Shown: in pieces, positions 9,015-17,875 of the stretch
How positions within the stretch are numbered: position 1 is the first letter of the stretch
Layout: each line of letters opens with the position of its first letter
Source of the DNA: Winogradskyella pelagia
GTDB taxonomy: Bacteria > Bacteroidota > Bacteroidia > Flavobacteriales > Flavobacteriaceae
DNA: 64,000 nucleotides
Reading direction: 5' to 3'
NCBI RefSeq assembly: GCF_017581965.1
Contig: NZ_JAGEVF010000003.1
Location: 124,001 to 188,000 of the forward strand
Notes under the pieces: generated by a model
What the model was told of the DNA's origin: nothing
The model's input: only the letters and a program-made list of their open reading frames with translations
Database searches by the model: none
Position numbers and translations under genes: made by a program

Positions 9015-9819
9015 ATTCTTCAGACATATTCGAAAATCTTTGCTCATGAAAAACAAAACATCCAAATATTTTAAATATGCCATTGGTGAAATACTTTTAG
9101 TTGTTGTTGGAATCCTTATTGCACTTCAGATAAATAATTGGAATTTAGAAAACCAAAATAATAAACAAGAGAAAGAAATATTGAATCTTTTATTGAGCGA
9201 GTATGAAAATAATTTAAACCAAATCAATCAAAAGATAGATATAAGAAATGATGTCCTTAAATCATGCTATATACTCCTAAAATACAGAAAAGAACCAGAG
9301 TCCTTTGCAATTGTAGATAGTTTAGATAGACATCTTATTAGAATTACACTACGCCCAACTTTTGACCCAGAACTTAGTGTTACTAATGAGCTGATTAATA
9401 CCGGAAAACTTTATTTATTACACAATAAGGAACTAAGAAACAATGTGTCTAGTTTTAGCAGTTCTTTAAGTGAGCTCCAGGAAGAAGAAGTAATTATCGT
9501 GGATTTTACGGAAAACCAAGTTATGCCCTTTCTGAGAGAGAACTATCAAATAGGTAGAATGCATATGGAAATATTTGACGACAAAAAAATGAGAGAAAAA
9601 ATAACTATGGGGAGTATGGCCAATTATGACACCCTAAAGAGTTTATTCGAAAAATCTGATTTTAAGCCTTTATTGGTTCATCCAGATTTTGAAGATTATT
9701 TGGCTCAACTCATCAGTTATACTGCATATACAAATGACCAGTCTGATGGTGTAAAACATAAAATTGAGAACATCATTATTAAATTGAATTCTGAATTGGA
9801 AAAATCGAAAAACAACTAG
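9007..9819 (+). CDS. DUF6090 family protein, array copy 9
   Basis: 270 residues, starting inside the end of copy 8 (ATGATTAA). The anchor is KYFKYAIGEILLVVVGILI. The second motif NELINTGKLYLLHNKELR belongs to the NELI/GKL subtype, closest to copies 13 and 16. It is preceded by TLRPTFDPELSVT, matched in copy 16 by PTFDPEVGT. It ends in a lysine- and asparagine-rich tail and leaves a 3-nt gap to copy 10, one of the few non-overlapping junctions. Role unknown. Confidence 0.87.
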   Translation: MIKFFRHIRKSLLMKNKTSKYFKYAIGEILLVVVGILIALQINNWNLENQNNKQEKEILNLLLSEYENNLNQINQKIDIRNDVLKSCYILLKYRKEPESFAIVDSLDRHLIRITLRPTFDPELSVTNELINTGKLYLLHNKELRNNVSSFSSSLSELQEEEVIIVDFTENQVMPFLRENYQIGRMHMEIFDDKKMREKITMGSMANYDTLKSLFEKSDFKPLLVHPDFEDYLAQLISYTAYTNDQSDGVKHKIENIIIKLNSELEKSKNN

Positions 9820-9822
9820 TCT

Positions 9823-10575
9823 GTGATTAAATTCTTCCGAAAAATACGATACAACCTTATGAGTGAAAATAAAAGAGGTAAATACTTTAAATACGCTATT
9901 GGTGAGATTATCTTGGTTGTTATAGGTATTTTGCTTGCATTACAGATTAATAATTGGAATGAAAGCCGCAAACAAAGAGATTATGAAACGCAGTTGATCA
10001 TTCAACTTAAGAAAGATTTAGAATTTAATATTAAGGATATAGAACTGAATATAAAACTTCAGACCCTCTGTATTACATCTTGTGAGATTTTAATTGACCT
10101 TATAAACCACAATAGTACTTACCAAGATTCGCTATTAATACACTTTTCCCAATCAGGTTTATGGACTAAAGCTGTGCTTAACGCTGGAAGCTATAGCACA
10201 ATTAAATCTAAAGGTCTAGATGTTATTTCAAATCCAAGGTTAAGAGAACTTGTTTTCAATATTTATGAAGGCGACTTGGTGTGGCTCAAACATATGGAAG
10301 ATATAGTGATTGAACAAATTGAGGATTTTCGCACTCGGAAAGGAGCACTTTACTTTAAAAAGTGGGAATCTACAGAACTAAAAAACGGTGAACTCGTTTC
10401 GGGAGAAGTGTTATTTAAGGATTATGAGTTACTAATGCAAGATAACAACTATCAATATTTCTTACAGGGCATAAAAACAAATTCGCAAATATTACGGGGC
10501 TTGGCAAAAAACTATTTGGCAGACAATAAAGAAGCAATCAGTCTAATAGATAAATACCTTATAACAGATGATTAA
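9823..10575 (+). CDS. DUF6090 family protein, array copy 10 (GTG start)
   Basis: 250 residues. The family start codon is GTG here (GTGATTAAATTC), the only copy where the MIKFF Met is not ATG. It is placed by exact alignment to the other heads. The head is the KIRYNLMSENK type shared with copy 19. The tail has AGSYSTIKSKGLDVI, where KSKG replaces the usual SSG turn, followed by a tryptophan-rich segment (GDLVWLKH). It ends T-D-D-stop inside the start of copy 11. Lower translation than its neighbours would be expected from GTG. Confidence 0.86.
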   Translation: MIKFFRKIRYNLMSENKRGKYFKYAIGEIILVVIGILLALQINNWNESRKQRDYETQLIIQLKKDLEFNIKDIELNIKLQTLCITSCEILIDLINHNSTYQDSLLIHFSQSGLWTKAVLNAGSYSTIKSKGLDVISNPRLRELVFNIYEGDLVWLKHMEDIVIEQIEDFRTRKGALYFKKWESTELKNGELVSGEVLFKDYELLMQDNNYQYFLQGIKTNSQILRGLAKNYLADNKEAISLIDKYLITDD

Positions 10576-11308
10576 GTTCTTTCGTCATATTCGCCTATTA
10601 CTGCTAAAAGAAAATCAAATGGGAAAATACTTTAAATACGCCATTGGTGAAATTGTACTTGTTGTAATTGGTATTTTAATTGCACTTCAAATTAACAATT
10701 GGAATGAACATCGTAAAAAGAATATTGAGCAACAACAACTTTTAAAATCTATACAAGCAGAACTTGAAGCAGACGTTCAAATGTTAAATGCCTTTTTAGA
10801 ACAAACAAGGCAGCGTCAACAAACTTTGGAAGAAGAAAGTAAAATACTATCAAGCTCGTCTTTTAAGACCGATTCTCTGGTGAATTTTATAAGAAAGGAT
10901 ATCTATATTTATTTTCAGAACTTTCAGGGTTTTAACAACAATACCTATACTTCTGCTAAATCTTCAGGAAAGATTGAAATCATTAACGATGAGGTTAAAA
11001 AGGAATTATTCGATTTATCAGTAATGCAAGAACAAGTATCAAAGTCTGATACTAACTATCATAGTGTGGTTTTGACAGAAACAAATAATTTAATGAGGCG
11101 TTACCCTTTTGATTTACCATTTACTTATATAAATAAAGGAGATGCTAATGCTCTAATGTGGTCTAAAGTAGATAAAAAAGACCTTGCACTCCAACTCAAT
11201 TTGTGGGGCACTTCAAAAGCTAATTTATACAGGATAAGATTAAGAGAATTTCAAGAGGTATTAGAAAAAACAGAGTCTATTTTACAACTTTTAGAGTCAA
11301 CCAAATGA
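10568..11308 (+). CDS. DUF6090 family protein, array copy 11
   Basis: 246 residues. The head is RHIRLLLLKENQMGKYFKYAIGEI; the QMGKYF wording is close to copies 15 and 21. The region after the anchor is glutamine-rich and coiled-coil-like (EQQQLLKSIQAEL, QTRQRQQTLEEE). The second motif is TYTSAKSSGKIEII. The tail ends with a 4-bp ATGA overlap onto copy 12. No partner copy with a similar tail is obvious. Confidence 0.87.
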   Translation: MIKFFRHIRLLLLKENQMGKYFKYAIGEIVLVVIGILIALQINNWNEHRKKNIEQQQLLKSIQAELEADVQMLNAFLEQTRQRQQTLEEESKILSSSSFKTDSLVNFIRKDIYIYFQNFQGFNNNTYTSAKSSGKIEIINDEVKKELFDLSVMQEQVSKSDTNYHSVVLTETNNLMRRYPFDLPFTYINKGDANALMWSKVDKKDLALQLNLWGTSKANLYRIRLREFQEVLEKTESILQLLESTK

Positions 11309-12342
11309 TTAAATTCTTCCGCCATATCCGTCAAAATCTAATTATGGAAAACAAAACGAGTAAGTACTTTAAATACGCCATTGGCGAAATCATCCTCGTT
11401 GTAATAGGGATTCTTATCGCTTTACAGATTAATAATTGGAACGAAAAGCGGAAAATAAATAGGGAAATAAATTTACTTTTTACAGCACTGGAGGCAGAGT
11501 TGGAAAACAATATTTTAGAAACTTCAGCTTTATTAAGAAGTGGTCATATGGCAGATTCTGTTCGGACGCTATACAGAGAGGATAAAGTTACAAGAGAAAT
11601 GATTCGCGAACGACCCATTCTAGCATTTGGCAGTTACAGAACACGATCAACGTTTTTAGGAGATGAGAGGTTAGATGAAGTTATTGAACAAGAAAAAGAG
11701 TTGTCTAATGCCTACAAGTCTTTTCTTCCAGAAATTAAACTATTGAAAAGAAGGATTAAAGCATGGCGATTTTGGCAAAACAAAACTTTAGAATTATCAA
11801 TGCAACGAAATAAAGAGCTTGCTAGCAAAACTCCAGAATTTAGAAGAAATGATTCAGTCGGTTTTGAAAAAATAATCGATCGATCTTTAAATGATAAAAT
11901 TTACCGAAGCGAGGTAAACCATTACATACGATATCAACTTGGAGAAAATGTTTGGGAGGCAAATTTAATTAGAACAAGCGCTGTGATTTTGTTATTTAAA
12001 TTAAAATCTACTAAGGATAAAAATCTAATGGTGGAAGATTTTTTTACCAATCTAAACCTTAGGCCCTATCAAGAATTTCCCTGTGGTGAGGTTCCGAAAA
12101 AAAAGTATGAAACATATTTTGAGAGAGATGTAATTATTTACAACAATCAAGAGAAAGAAGTAATCTTAAAATGGCATTACAAGAACAACGAAAATTTTGA
12201 TACTATTAACATCCCTCCTAAATCTTTTTTAGATGTTAAATATGGTGTTTCTATAGAACCTGAAAGTTATTTTGAACTAGAAAAAGATGGCAAATGCTCT
12301 AAAGTATATGATGCGAATAAAGAAGATTATATTATTCTATAA
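11305..12342 (+). CDS. DUF6090 family protein, array copy 12, with C-terminal extension
   Basis: 345 residues, about 90 more than the family norm here. The anchor is standard. The middle is strongly basic and helical (LLKRRIKAWRFW) and lacks the SSG second motif; RSTFLGDERLDEVI may be its remnant. From about residue 255 a new, strand-rich extension appears (KYETYFERDVIIYNNQ, VILKWHYKNN, FLDVKYGVSIEPES) with two of its cysteines near 261 and 331. It looks like an added small beta domain of unknown type. This is the most distinct tail in the array. Confidence 0.86.
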   Translation: MIKFFRHIRQNLIMENKTSKYFKYAIGEIILVVIGILIALQINNWNEKRKINREINLLFTALEAELENNILETSALLRSGHMADSVRTLYREDKVTREMIRERPILAFGSYRTRSTFLGDERLDEVIEQEKELSNAYKSFLPEIKLLKRRIKAWRFWQNKTLELSMQRNKELASKTPEFRRNDSVGFEKIIDRSLNDKIYRSEVNHYIRYQLGENVWEANLIRTSAVILLFKLKSTKDKNLMVEDFFTNLNLRPYQEFPCGEVPKKKYETYFERDVIIYNNQEKEVILKWHYKNNENFDTINIPPKSFLDVKYGVSIEPESYFELEKDGKCSKVYDANKEDYIIL

Positions 12343-12347
12343 CAATT

Positions 12348-13127
12348 ATGATAAAGTTCTTTAGAAAAATTAGATACGACCTTATGAGTCAAAACAAAAC
12401 CTCCAAATACTTTAAATACGCCATTGGCGAGATTATCCTGGTTGTCATTGGAATTTTGATTGCACTACAGATTAACACCTGGAACCAACAACGTATAGAG
12501 AACAAACAAGAGTTAGAGTTATTAAAGGCACTTAAAGACGAATTTGAATATAATTTGAGCGAAGTAGATGCTACCATAGCAGTTAACAAAAAAACAACCA
12601 AATCTTGCCTTACCCTCACAAAACTCATAAGAGCAGATTCTTTAAATAAAATGCCAGAATACGTTGACTCATTATTACTAAATATTGGAGATTTCACCTC
12701 ATTTGATGCTAGAACAGGTGTCTCTGGTGAAATTGTTAACTCTGGTAAATTAAATATTTTAAAAAATAAAAATATCCGTGCACAACTAGGTAATTGGCTA
12801 ACATTAATTGCAGACTGCGAAGAAGATATATTGTTTAGGTCAGATAATTACACCATGAACTTAATGCCGTTTTTAATGAAACGCTTTCCATTATCTAATG
12901 GTGAGCTCACCAAAAACTTGGCCTTTGATAAAATGAATTATTTAGAAACCTACCAAGAAAAGTCACCATTTAGAATAAACATATCTGAAGATGACTTAAT
13001 GGAGTTCGAAAATCAAATATGGCACCACAAACACAATCACGATTATGTTGTCATCAACGAAAGGAATATAAGAGACTTTATAATGGCTACAATTAAAATG
13101 ATTGAAGAAGAATTAAAAAGTAGTTAG
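12348..13127 (+). CDS. DUF6090 family protein, array copy 13
   Basis: 259 residues. The head is RKIRYDLMSQNKTSKYFKYAIGEI and the anchor ends INTWNQ instead of INNWNE. The second motif is SGEIVNSGKLNILKNKNIR followed by a tryptophan helix (LGNWLTLI), placing it with copies 4, 9, 16, 21 and 23. A histidine cluster (IWHHKHNHDY) near residue 228 is unusual in the family. The gene starts 5 nt after copy 12 and stops 2 nt before copy 14. Confidence 0.87.
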   Translation: MIKFFRKIRYDLMSQNKTSKYFKYAIGEIILVVIGILIALQINTWNQQRIENKQELELLKALKDEFEYNLSEVDATIAVNKKTTKSCLTLTKLIRADSLNKMPEYVDSLLLNIGDFTSFDARTGVSGEIVNSGKLNILKNKNIRAQLGNWLTLIADCEEDILFRSDNYTMNLMPFLMKRFPLSNGELTKNLAFDKMNYLETYQEKSPFRINISEDDLMEFENQIWHHKHNHDYVVINERNIRDFIMATIKMIEEELKSS

Positions 13128-13129
13128 AC

Positions 13130-13894
13130 ATGATTAAATTCTTTCGCCATATCCGCCAAAACTTACTCATGGAAAACAAAACAGGCAAATACTTCAAATA
13201 CGCTATTGGTGAAATTATCCTAGTTGTAATTGGTATTCTCATTGCATTACAGATTAATAATTGGAACGCAACCAGAATAGAAAAAGAAAAAGAACAAAGT
13301 TATATTAATGAACTAATTAATGATGTTCGTAAAGATGCCAGTGCTATTGACGAACTACTCGTTGCTTCTAATAATCAGCTCAAGGCAAAGTATAAATTAC
13401 AACGCTACTTAAAGGAACATACAGACTTAACATTCTATTTGTCCGACTTTAGCATTTATCCAGAGTATATAAGAAAGGAAACTTATGATAGTGATTCATT
13501 AATGTATTATTACCGAATGCAATGGCAAAATAGAAAACGATTTACGCCAATTACAACGACTATAGACGAAATGAAAAGTACAGGTAAAATCGGAATTATT
13601 ATAGATAAAAAATTGCGGCGCACCATCATAGAAACCTATAATAGTTATGATGATTTCTTAACTTCTAATCAAGATCGATATTTAGAAACGCAGAAAGAAC
13701 TCTTAAAATTTGTTATTGACGAAATACCCGAATTGTACCAAATAAACAATTCTAATATCACCGAAATATTTCAAAACCAAAGAGTCCTAAATCGTTTAGA
13801 AGCCAATTTTGTGAGTACTTTAAATCGTGGACTTTTAGATTTAAAACAATTAAATCAAAATTTACTTAATGAATTAAAGAAGTTCCAAAAATGA
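13130..13894 (+). CDS. DUF6090 family protein, array copy 14
   Basis: 254 residues. The tail pairs with copy 1: TTTIDEMKSTGKIGII, LRRTIIETYNSY, and a late RLEANFVSTLNRGL that matches the copy 1 region RLLGNAASGFNSGL. It begins 2 nt after copy 13 and ends with an ATGA overlap onto copy 15. Copies 1 and 14 lie 13 kb apart, so the type has been duplicated or moved within the array. No recognised domain beyond the family anchor. Confidence 0.88.
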   Translation: MIKFFRHIRQNLLMENKTGKYFKYAIGEIILVVIGILIALQINNWNATRIEKEKEQSYINELINDVRKDASAIDELLVASNNQLKAKYKLQRYLKEHTDLTFYLSDFSIYPEYIRKETYDSDSLMYYYRMQWQNRKRFTPITTTIDEMKSTGKIGIIIDKKLRRTIIETYNSYDDFLTSNQDRYLETQKELLKFVIDEIPELYQINNSNITEIFQNQRVLNRLEANFVSTLNRGLLDLKQLNQNLLNELKKFQK

Positions 13895-14697
13895 TCAAAT
13901 TCTTTAGACATATTCGTCAACAATTAATCCAAGAAAATAAAATGGGAAAATACTTCAAATACGCCGTTGGAGAAATTGTGCTTGTGGTTATAGGAATTTT
14001 GATTGCGTTACAGATTAATAATTGGAATGAAGGCAATAAGGATAAAAAACAAGAGCAAGTATATCTGAAAAATCTTAAAGACGATTTAAAAGGCATTATA
14101 GAGAGTTACAATACGGCCAATATTGTTGAGGATATAATCCTTAATCAATCTAGTGATATCATAAGGCATTATGACTTAAATCAAGGTTTTTACAACATGG
14201 ATTCTATATTACCTAAAATAAATGATTTAACCGTTAGATGGGGGGTTATTGCAAGCCCAACCACACTCGTTGAGATGATTAATTCTGGGCAAACAAAGCT
14301 TATCAGAAATACTAACTTACGTAAAGACCTTGTGGCTTTTAACGAACAATTACAACTATGGTCAACAAATACTATCAATAATAATACAAATTTAGTTGAT
14401 AATATGATTGTTCCAGAAATCATGAAACTTGGAACACTAAGTTTAAAAGGATATTCAGATGAAATGGAAGCAATTTTTAATAATTATTCGTACAGTAAGT
14501 TTATCCATTCAACTGATACATCGCTCTCTACTATTTCTTTAGATCAGTTGAACAAACCTGAACAAAAATTGAATATTATTAATCTCATTAATTACAGGCA
14601 TACTATTGCTTCTCTGCAAAAAGGAGTTAATAACAGTATTATAAATAGAGTGAATGAGCTTTTAAAAAGCGTTGAAACTGAATTGAACAATGATTAA
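13891..14697 (+). CDS. DUF6090 family protein, array copy 15
   Basis: 268 residues. The head is RHIRQQLIQENKMGKYFKYAVGEI. The tail is asparagine-rich, with SPTTLVEMINSGQTKLIRNTNLR as second motif and a long NTINNNTNLVDNMIVPEI helix that resembles the 'IPEF' part of copies 19 and 22. It ends N-N-D-stop, the last codons formed by the start of the truncated head at 14690. Function unknown. Confidence 0.87.
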   Translation: MIKFFRHIRQQLIQENKMGKYFKYAVGEIVLVVIGILIALQINNWNEGNKDKKQEQVYLKNLKDDLKGIIESYNTANIVEDIILNQSSDIIRHYDLNQGFYNMDSILPKINDLTVRWGVIASPTTLVEMINSGQTKLIRNTNLRKDLVAFNEQLQLWSTNTINNNTNLVDNMIVPEIMKLGTLSLKGYSDEMEAIFNNYSYSKFIHSTDTSLSTISLDQLNKPEQKLNIINLINYRHTIASLQKGVNNSIINRVNELLKSVETELNND

Positions 14698-14818
14698 ATT
14701 CTTTCGAAAAATCCGTCAAAATCTTGTTATGGAAAATAGGACAGAACGTTTAGAAAATGTCCTGTGGACATTTTTAGTGATTGGGCCAGCTTGCCGCGTG
14801 GGCATTATAAGATTATAA
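14690..14818 (+). pseudogene. Truncated DUF6090 head (stub 1)
   Basis: Starts with the family ATGATTAAATTC fused to the end of copy 15 and reads MIKFFRKIRQNLVMENRT. It then leaves the family pattern before the membrane block and stops after 42 residues. The joined sequence from about 14745 (TGGACATTTTTAGTGATTGG and the GC-richer CCAGCTTGCCGCGTGGGCA) matches no array copy. This looks like a copy deleted after its first 55 bases, with about 70 bp of foreign or scrambled DNA left. Copy 16 starts 2 nt after its stop. Confidence 0.75.
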
Positions 14819-14820
14819 TT

Positions 14821-15597
14821 ATGATAAAGTTCTTCAGAAAAATTAGATACGAGCTTATGAATCAAAATAAGACTACAAAATACTTCAAATACGCCATTGG
14901 AGAAATTATCCTTGTTGTTATTGGGATTCTCATTGCACTACAGATTAATAATTGGAATCAAGACCGATTAAATACAAAAATTGAAACTGAGACCTTAATT
15001 AACTTAAAACAAGATCTCGATTCTGCTTTGGTGCAATTAAATAATAAAATCTTTCAAAACCACACCTATCGAACATATGACTCTATAGCCATGGAACTTA
15101 TTCAAAGTAAAAGAACGGTTTCAAATGATAGTATGTACAAACTTTTAATGACACACATTTATACACCAACCTTCGATCCGGAAGTTGGCACTTTAAATGA
15201 AATTATAAGTACTGGTAAAATGGATATTATAAAAAGTAAAGGCTTACGAAGTCACATCTCATCGTGGAACAGATATATGGACGAATTAGACGAAGTAGAT
15301 AAACGCCTAATTTATTTGGATGATAACGTAAAAACACCTCTTTACTCAAAATATTTGTCGTATCGCAATTCTTTTAATCTTACTATCAATCCAAATTCGA
15401 AAAAAACTATAGGTCAAAACGTCTCAAATTCTAATTTTAATGTCAATTTTGAATCCTTCTTCTATACACTCCAATTTGAGAATATGTTTAGTAACTATGT
15501 TATCTATGGGCGAATACAGCATGGAAGATTGATAGATGTAAAACATAAAATGACTGAGATGATAGACATAATTGAAGACAGTTTTAACAATGATTAA
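14821..15597 (+). CDS. DUF6090 family protein, array copy 16
   Basis: 258 residues from the family start ATGATAAAG. A longer in-frame start at 14764 lies inside stub 1 and is rejected. The head is RKIRYELMNQNKTTKYFKYAIGEI, akin to copy 22. The tail has PTFDPEVGTLNEIISTGKMDIIKSKGLR followed by a tryptophan helix (HISSWNRYM), closest to copy 9. It ends N-N-D-stop overlapping copy 17 by 8 bp. Confidence 0.87.
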   Translation: MIKFFRKIRYELMNQNKTTKYFKYAIGEIILVVIGILIALQINNWNQDRLNTKIETETLINLKQDLDSALVQLNNKIFQNHTYRTYDSIAMELIQSKRTVSNDSMYKLLMTHIYTPTFDPEVGTLNEIISTGKMDIIKSKGLRSHISSWNRYMDELDEVDKRLIYLDDNVKTPLYSKYLSYRNSFNLTINPNSKKTIGQNVSNSNFNVNFESFFYTLQFENMFSNYVIYGRIQHGRLIDVKHKMTEMIDIIEDSFNND

Positions 15598-16324
15598 AAT
15601 CTTTAGAAAAATACGATACAACCTTATGGAAACAGGCAAAACAGGCAAATACCTTAAATACGCCATTGGCGAAATCATCCTTGTGGTTATAGGGATTCTT
15701 ATTGCGCTTCAAATAAATAATTGGAATGAAAAAGAAAATAGAAACGAAAAATTAATTAATATTTATGAATCAGTACATGCTGATATTAAAAATGATCTTA
15801 AGGACTTAAATGATGTTAAGGCCTTCTATATGAAGAAGAAACCTATTTTTGAAAAGGTTCTAAAGGACTCTATAACGGTAGAGCTTTTAGATCAAGGACT
15901 CTCTAGATTATTGGCCAACGGTTGGAATATCACCTTAAATAAATCTGGTGTAAATCAATTAAAAGAGCTTGACACTAAAGACAGTCTAGCTTTAAAAGCC
16001 ATAAACATATATGATCTTTTGGAAGTTGAACTGATGAACAGAGAGAAAAATTTTAATGAAGTAGTTATAGAGCATTCAAAATATGTAAGAGACAATTATA
16101 CTTGGTATCCCGAATGGATTAGTAAAACTATCACGAAAGGAAATAGCACAAGAGTATTACAGGAATACTTTATTAATGGTAAGGATTATAGAAATAAAGT
16201 AATTTATGGCTATCAACAATTATATAATGACGGTAATTACATGCCAACAATCAACAAATTCATTACACATTTAACAGAATTAGAAGTTGAAGTAGGTAAA
16301 TTTTTAACTGTTGAAAATGATTAA
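15590..16324 (+). CDS. DUF6090 family protein, array copy 17
   Basis: 244 residues from the family Met at 15590 (an earlier in-frame ATG at 15572 lies within copy 16). The head KIRYNLMETGKTGKYLKYAIGEI is the same type as copies 7 and 23. The tail lacks the usual turn; WNITLNKSGVNQLKEL is the nearest match to the second motif. It is glutamate- and lysine-rich and ends E-N-D-stop inside the start of copy 18. Confidence 0.86.
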   Translation: MIKIFRKIRYNLMETGKTGKYLKYAIGEIILVVIGILIALQINNWNEKENRNEKLINIYESVHADIKNDLKDLNDVKAFYMKKKPIFEKVLKDSITVELLDQGLSRLLANGWNITLNKSGVNQLKELDTKDSLALKAINIYDLLEVELMNREKNFNEVVIEHSKYVRDNYTWYPEWISKTITKGNSTRVLQEYFINGKDYRNKVIYGYQQLYNDGNYMPTINKFITHLTELEVEVGKFLTVEND

Positions 16325-17078
16325 GTTCTTTCGGCATATTCGACAATCTTTAATTATGGAAAATAAAACATCCAAATACTTTAAATACGCCATTGGTGAA
16401 ATCATTCTTGTTGTCATAGGAATTCTTATAGCACTACAAATTAACAACTGGAATGAACAGAAAAATGATTTGAACATAGAGCGAATAAATATGATAAATC
16501 TTGTTGAGGATTTAAAAGAAGATGTCAAACTCTACAATGAATATCGCCAACGTAACGCAAAAATATATGGGTTAATAGATTCTATAGTGCCAAATATTAA
16601 AAGAGCAGACCGTAAAGCACATGTCGATAAACTGTCCTATTGGTCGCGTCGGGTAACTTTGGAATGGATGGTAATAGAGCCTATAAACAGAACCTATGCA
16701 GAAATGAAAAGTTCTGGACAATTAAGATTAATTAACGATACAGATATTAGCAAGCAGCTCTCAAAATACTATAATTCATTTTCAAAATTTGAAATACTAA
16801 ACAATGCTGGTCTCGCATGGGCAGAGCAATATGTTGAATCTCTAGGTAAAATTTTTGACGCCGAAATATTAATAAAAGTCATGCAAACCCAACAGATTAT
16901 AGAGGCGCATCCCGACCAAATGTTAACGGAAGACCCTATTATAATCAACCAACTACTAAACGGACTCAATTTTTTCTATGGCGCTATAAGCCGAGGAGAT
17001 TATGTTAGTCTTGAAAATGAGGAAAATGCTTTAAAGATTATTAAACTCATTGAAACAAATTATAATTTAAGCCAATGA
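16317..17078 (+). CDS. DUF6090 family protein, array copy 18
   Basis: 253 residues from ATG 16317; an in-frame TTG at 16311 is not needed. Standard anchor. The second motif is TYAEMKSSGQLRLINDTDI followed by LSKYYNSFSKFEIL. A basic stretch (YWSRRVTLEWMV) precedes it. The tail shows loose likeness to copies 1 and 14 (E-M-K-S-[TS]-G). It ends with a 4-bp overlap (CAATGA) onto copy 19. Confidence 0.87.
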   Translation: MIKFFRHIRQSLIMENKTSKYFKYAIGEIILVVIGILIALQINNWNEQKNDLNIERINMINLVEDLKEDVKLYNEYRQRNAKIYGLIDSIVPNIKRADRKAHVDKLSYWSRRVTLEWMVIEPINRTYAEMKSSGQLRLINDTDISKQLSKYYNSFSKFEILNNAGLAWAEQYVESLGKIFDAEILIKVMQTQQIIEAHPDQMLTEDPIIINQLLNGLNFFYGAISRGDYVSLENEENALKIIKLIETNYNLSQ

Positions 17079-17875
17079 TTAAATTCTTTAGAAAAATACG
17101 ATACAACCTTATGAGTGAAAATAAAACAGGTCGCTATTTCAAATACGCCATTGGCGAAATCATCCTTGTGGTTATTGGGATTCTTGTTGCGCTACAGATT
17201 AATAATTGGAATAACAATCGCATGGATGCCAAACGCGAAGCTAACTACATTAAAAATATAGAGCGCGATTTAAACAATCAAATAAGTGCTATTCAGGCAC
17301 AAATAGATTTTGAAGCAAAAATAGCAGACAACTGCTTACTTGCACTTCAACCCTATAATGAAACAAACCAACTAAGGATAGATACTACGTTTGCTATAGT
17401 CATAACATCTATCTCTGCGAGACGCACGTTCAACAATCCTAATCCTTCATATATAGAACTTATTTCAACTGGCAATATTGAGCTTTTAAAAAACGAAACC
17501 TTTAAAAACAAACTCATTAACTATTATGAAGAACTTGAGCGCATAGAAAACGTAATAGATAGTAACAACTCTTCATTCATCGACCAAGAATTTATTCCAG
17601 CCATGAATAAATTGGGTGTTGTTAATACGGGTCTAGTTTGGGAAGATTTGTTTAGGGGTTACTCCAGGACATTTAGCAGCCCGAATCCATTAAACGCAAA
17701 AAACATGGAACGCCTGATAAAAATAAGTTCTAAACTATTAAAGAATGAGGAAAACGAATTATTCTTTATAAATCATTTAGCATCAAGAGAAACCTACGCC
17801 AAGATTCATATTTTACTCCTTACTGAATTTAAAATTCAAACCAAAGAATTATTAAAAGCCATTAAGAATTATTAA
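17075..17875 (+). CDS. DUF6090 family protein, array copy 19
   Basis: 266 residues. The head KIRYNLMSENKTGRYFKYAIGEI matches copy 10; the tail matches copy 22. Shared tail elements with copy 22 include ARRTFNNPNPSYIELISTGNIELL, NYYEELERIENVI and a NSSFIDQEFIPAMN segment. A different head partner and tail partner again suggests recombination between copies. The stop TAA directly abuts the ATG of copy 20 (TTATTAAATG), without overlap. Confidence 0.88.
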   Translation: MIKFFRKIRYNLMSENKTGRYFKYAIGEIILVVIGILVALQINNWNNNRMDAKREANYIKNIERDLNNQISAIQAQIDFEAKIADNCLLALQPYNETNQLRIDTTFAIVITSISARRTFNNPNPSYIELISTGNIELLKNETFKNKLINYYEELERIENVIDSNNSSFIDQEFIPAMNKLGVVNTGLVWEDLFRGYSRTFSSPNPLNAKNMERLIKISSKLLKNEENELFFINHLASRETYAKIHILLLTEFKIQTKELLKAIKNY

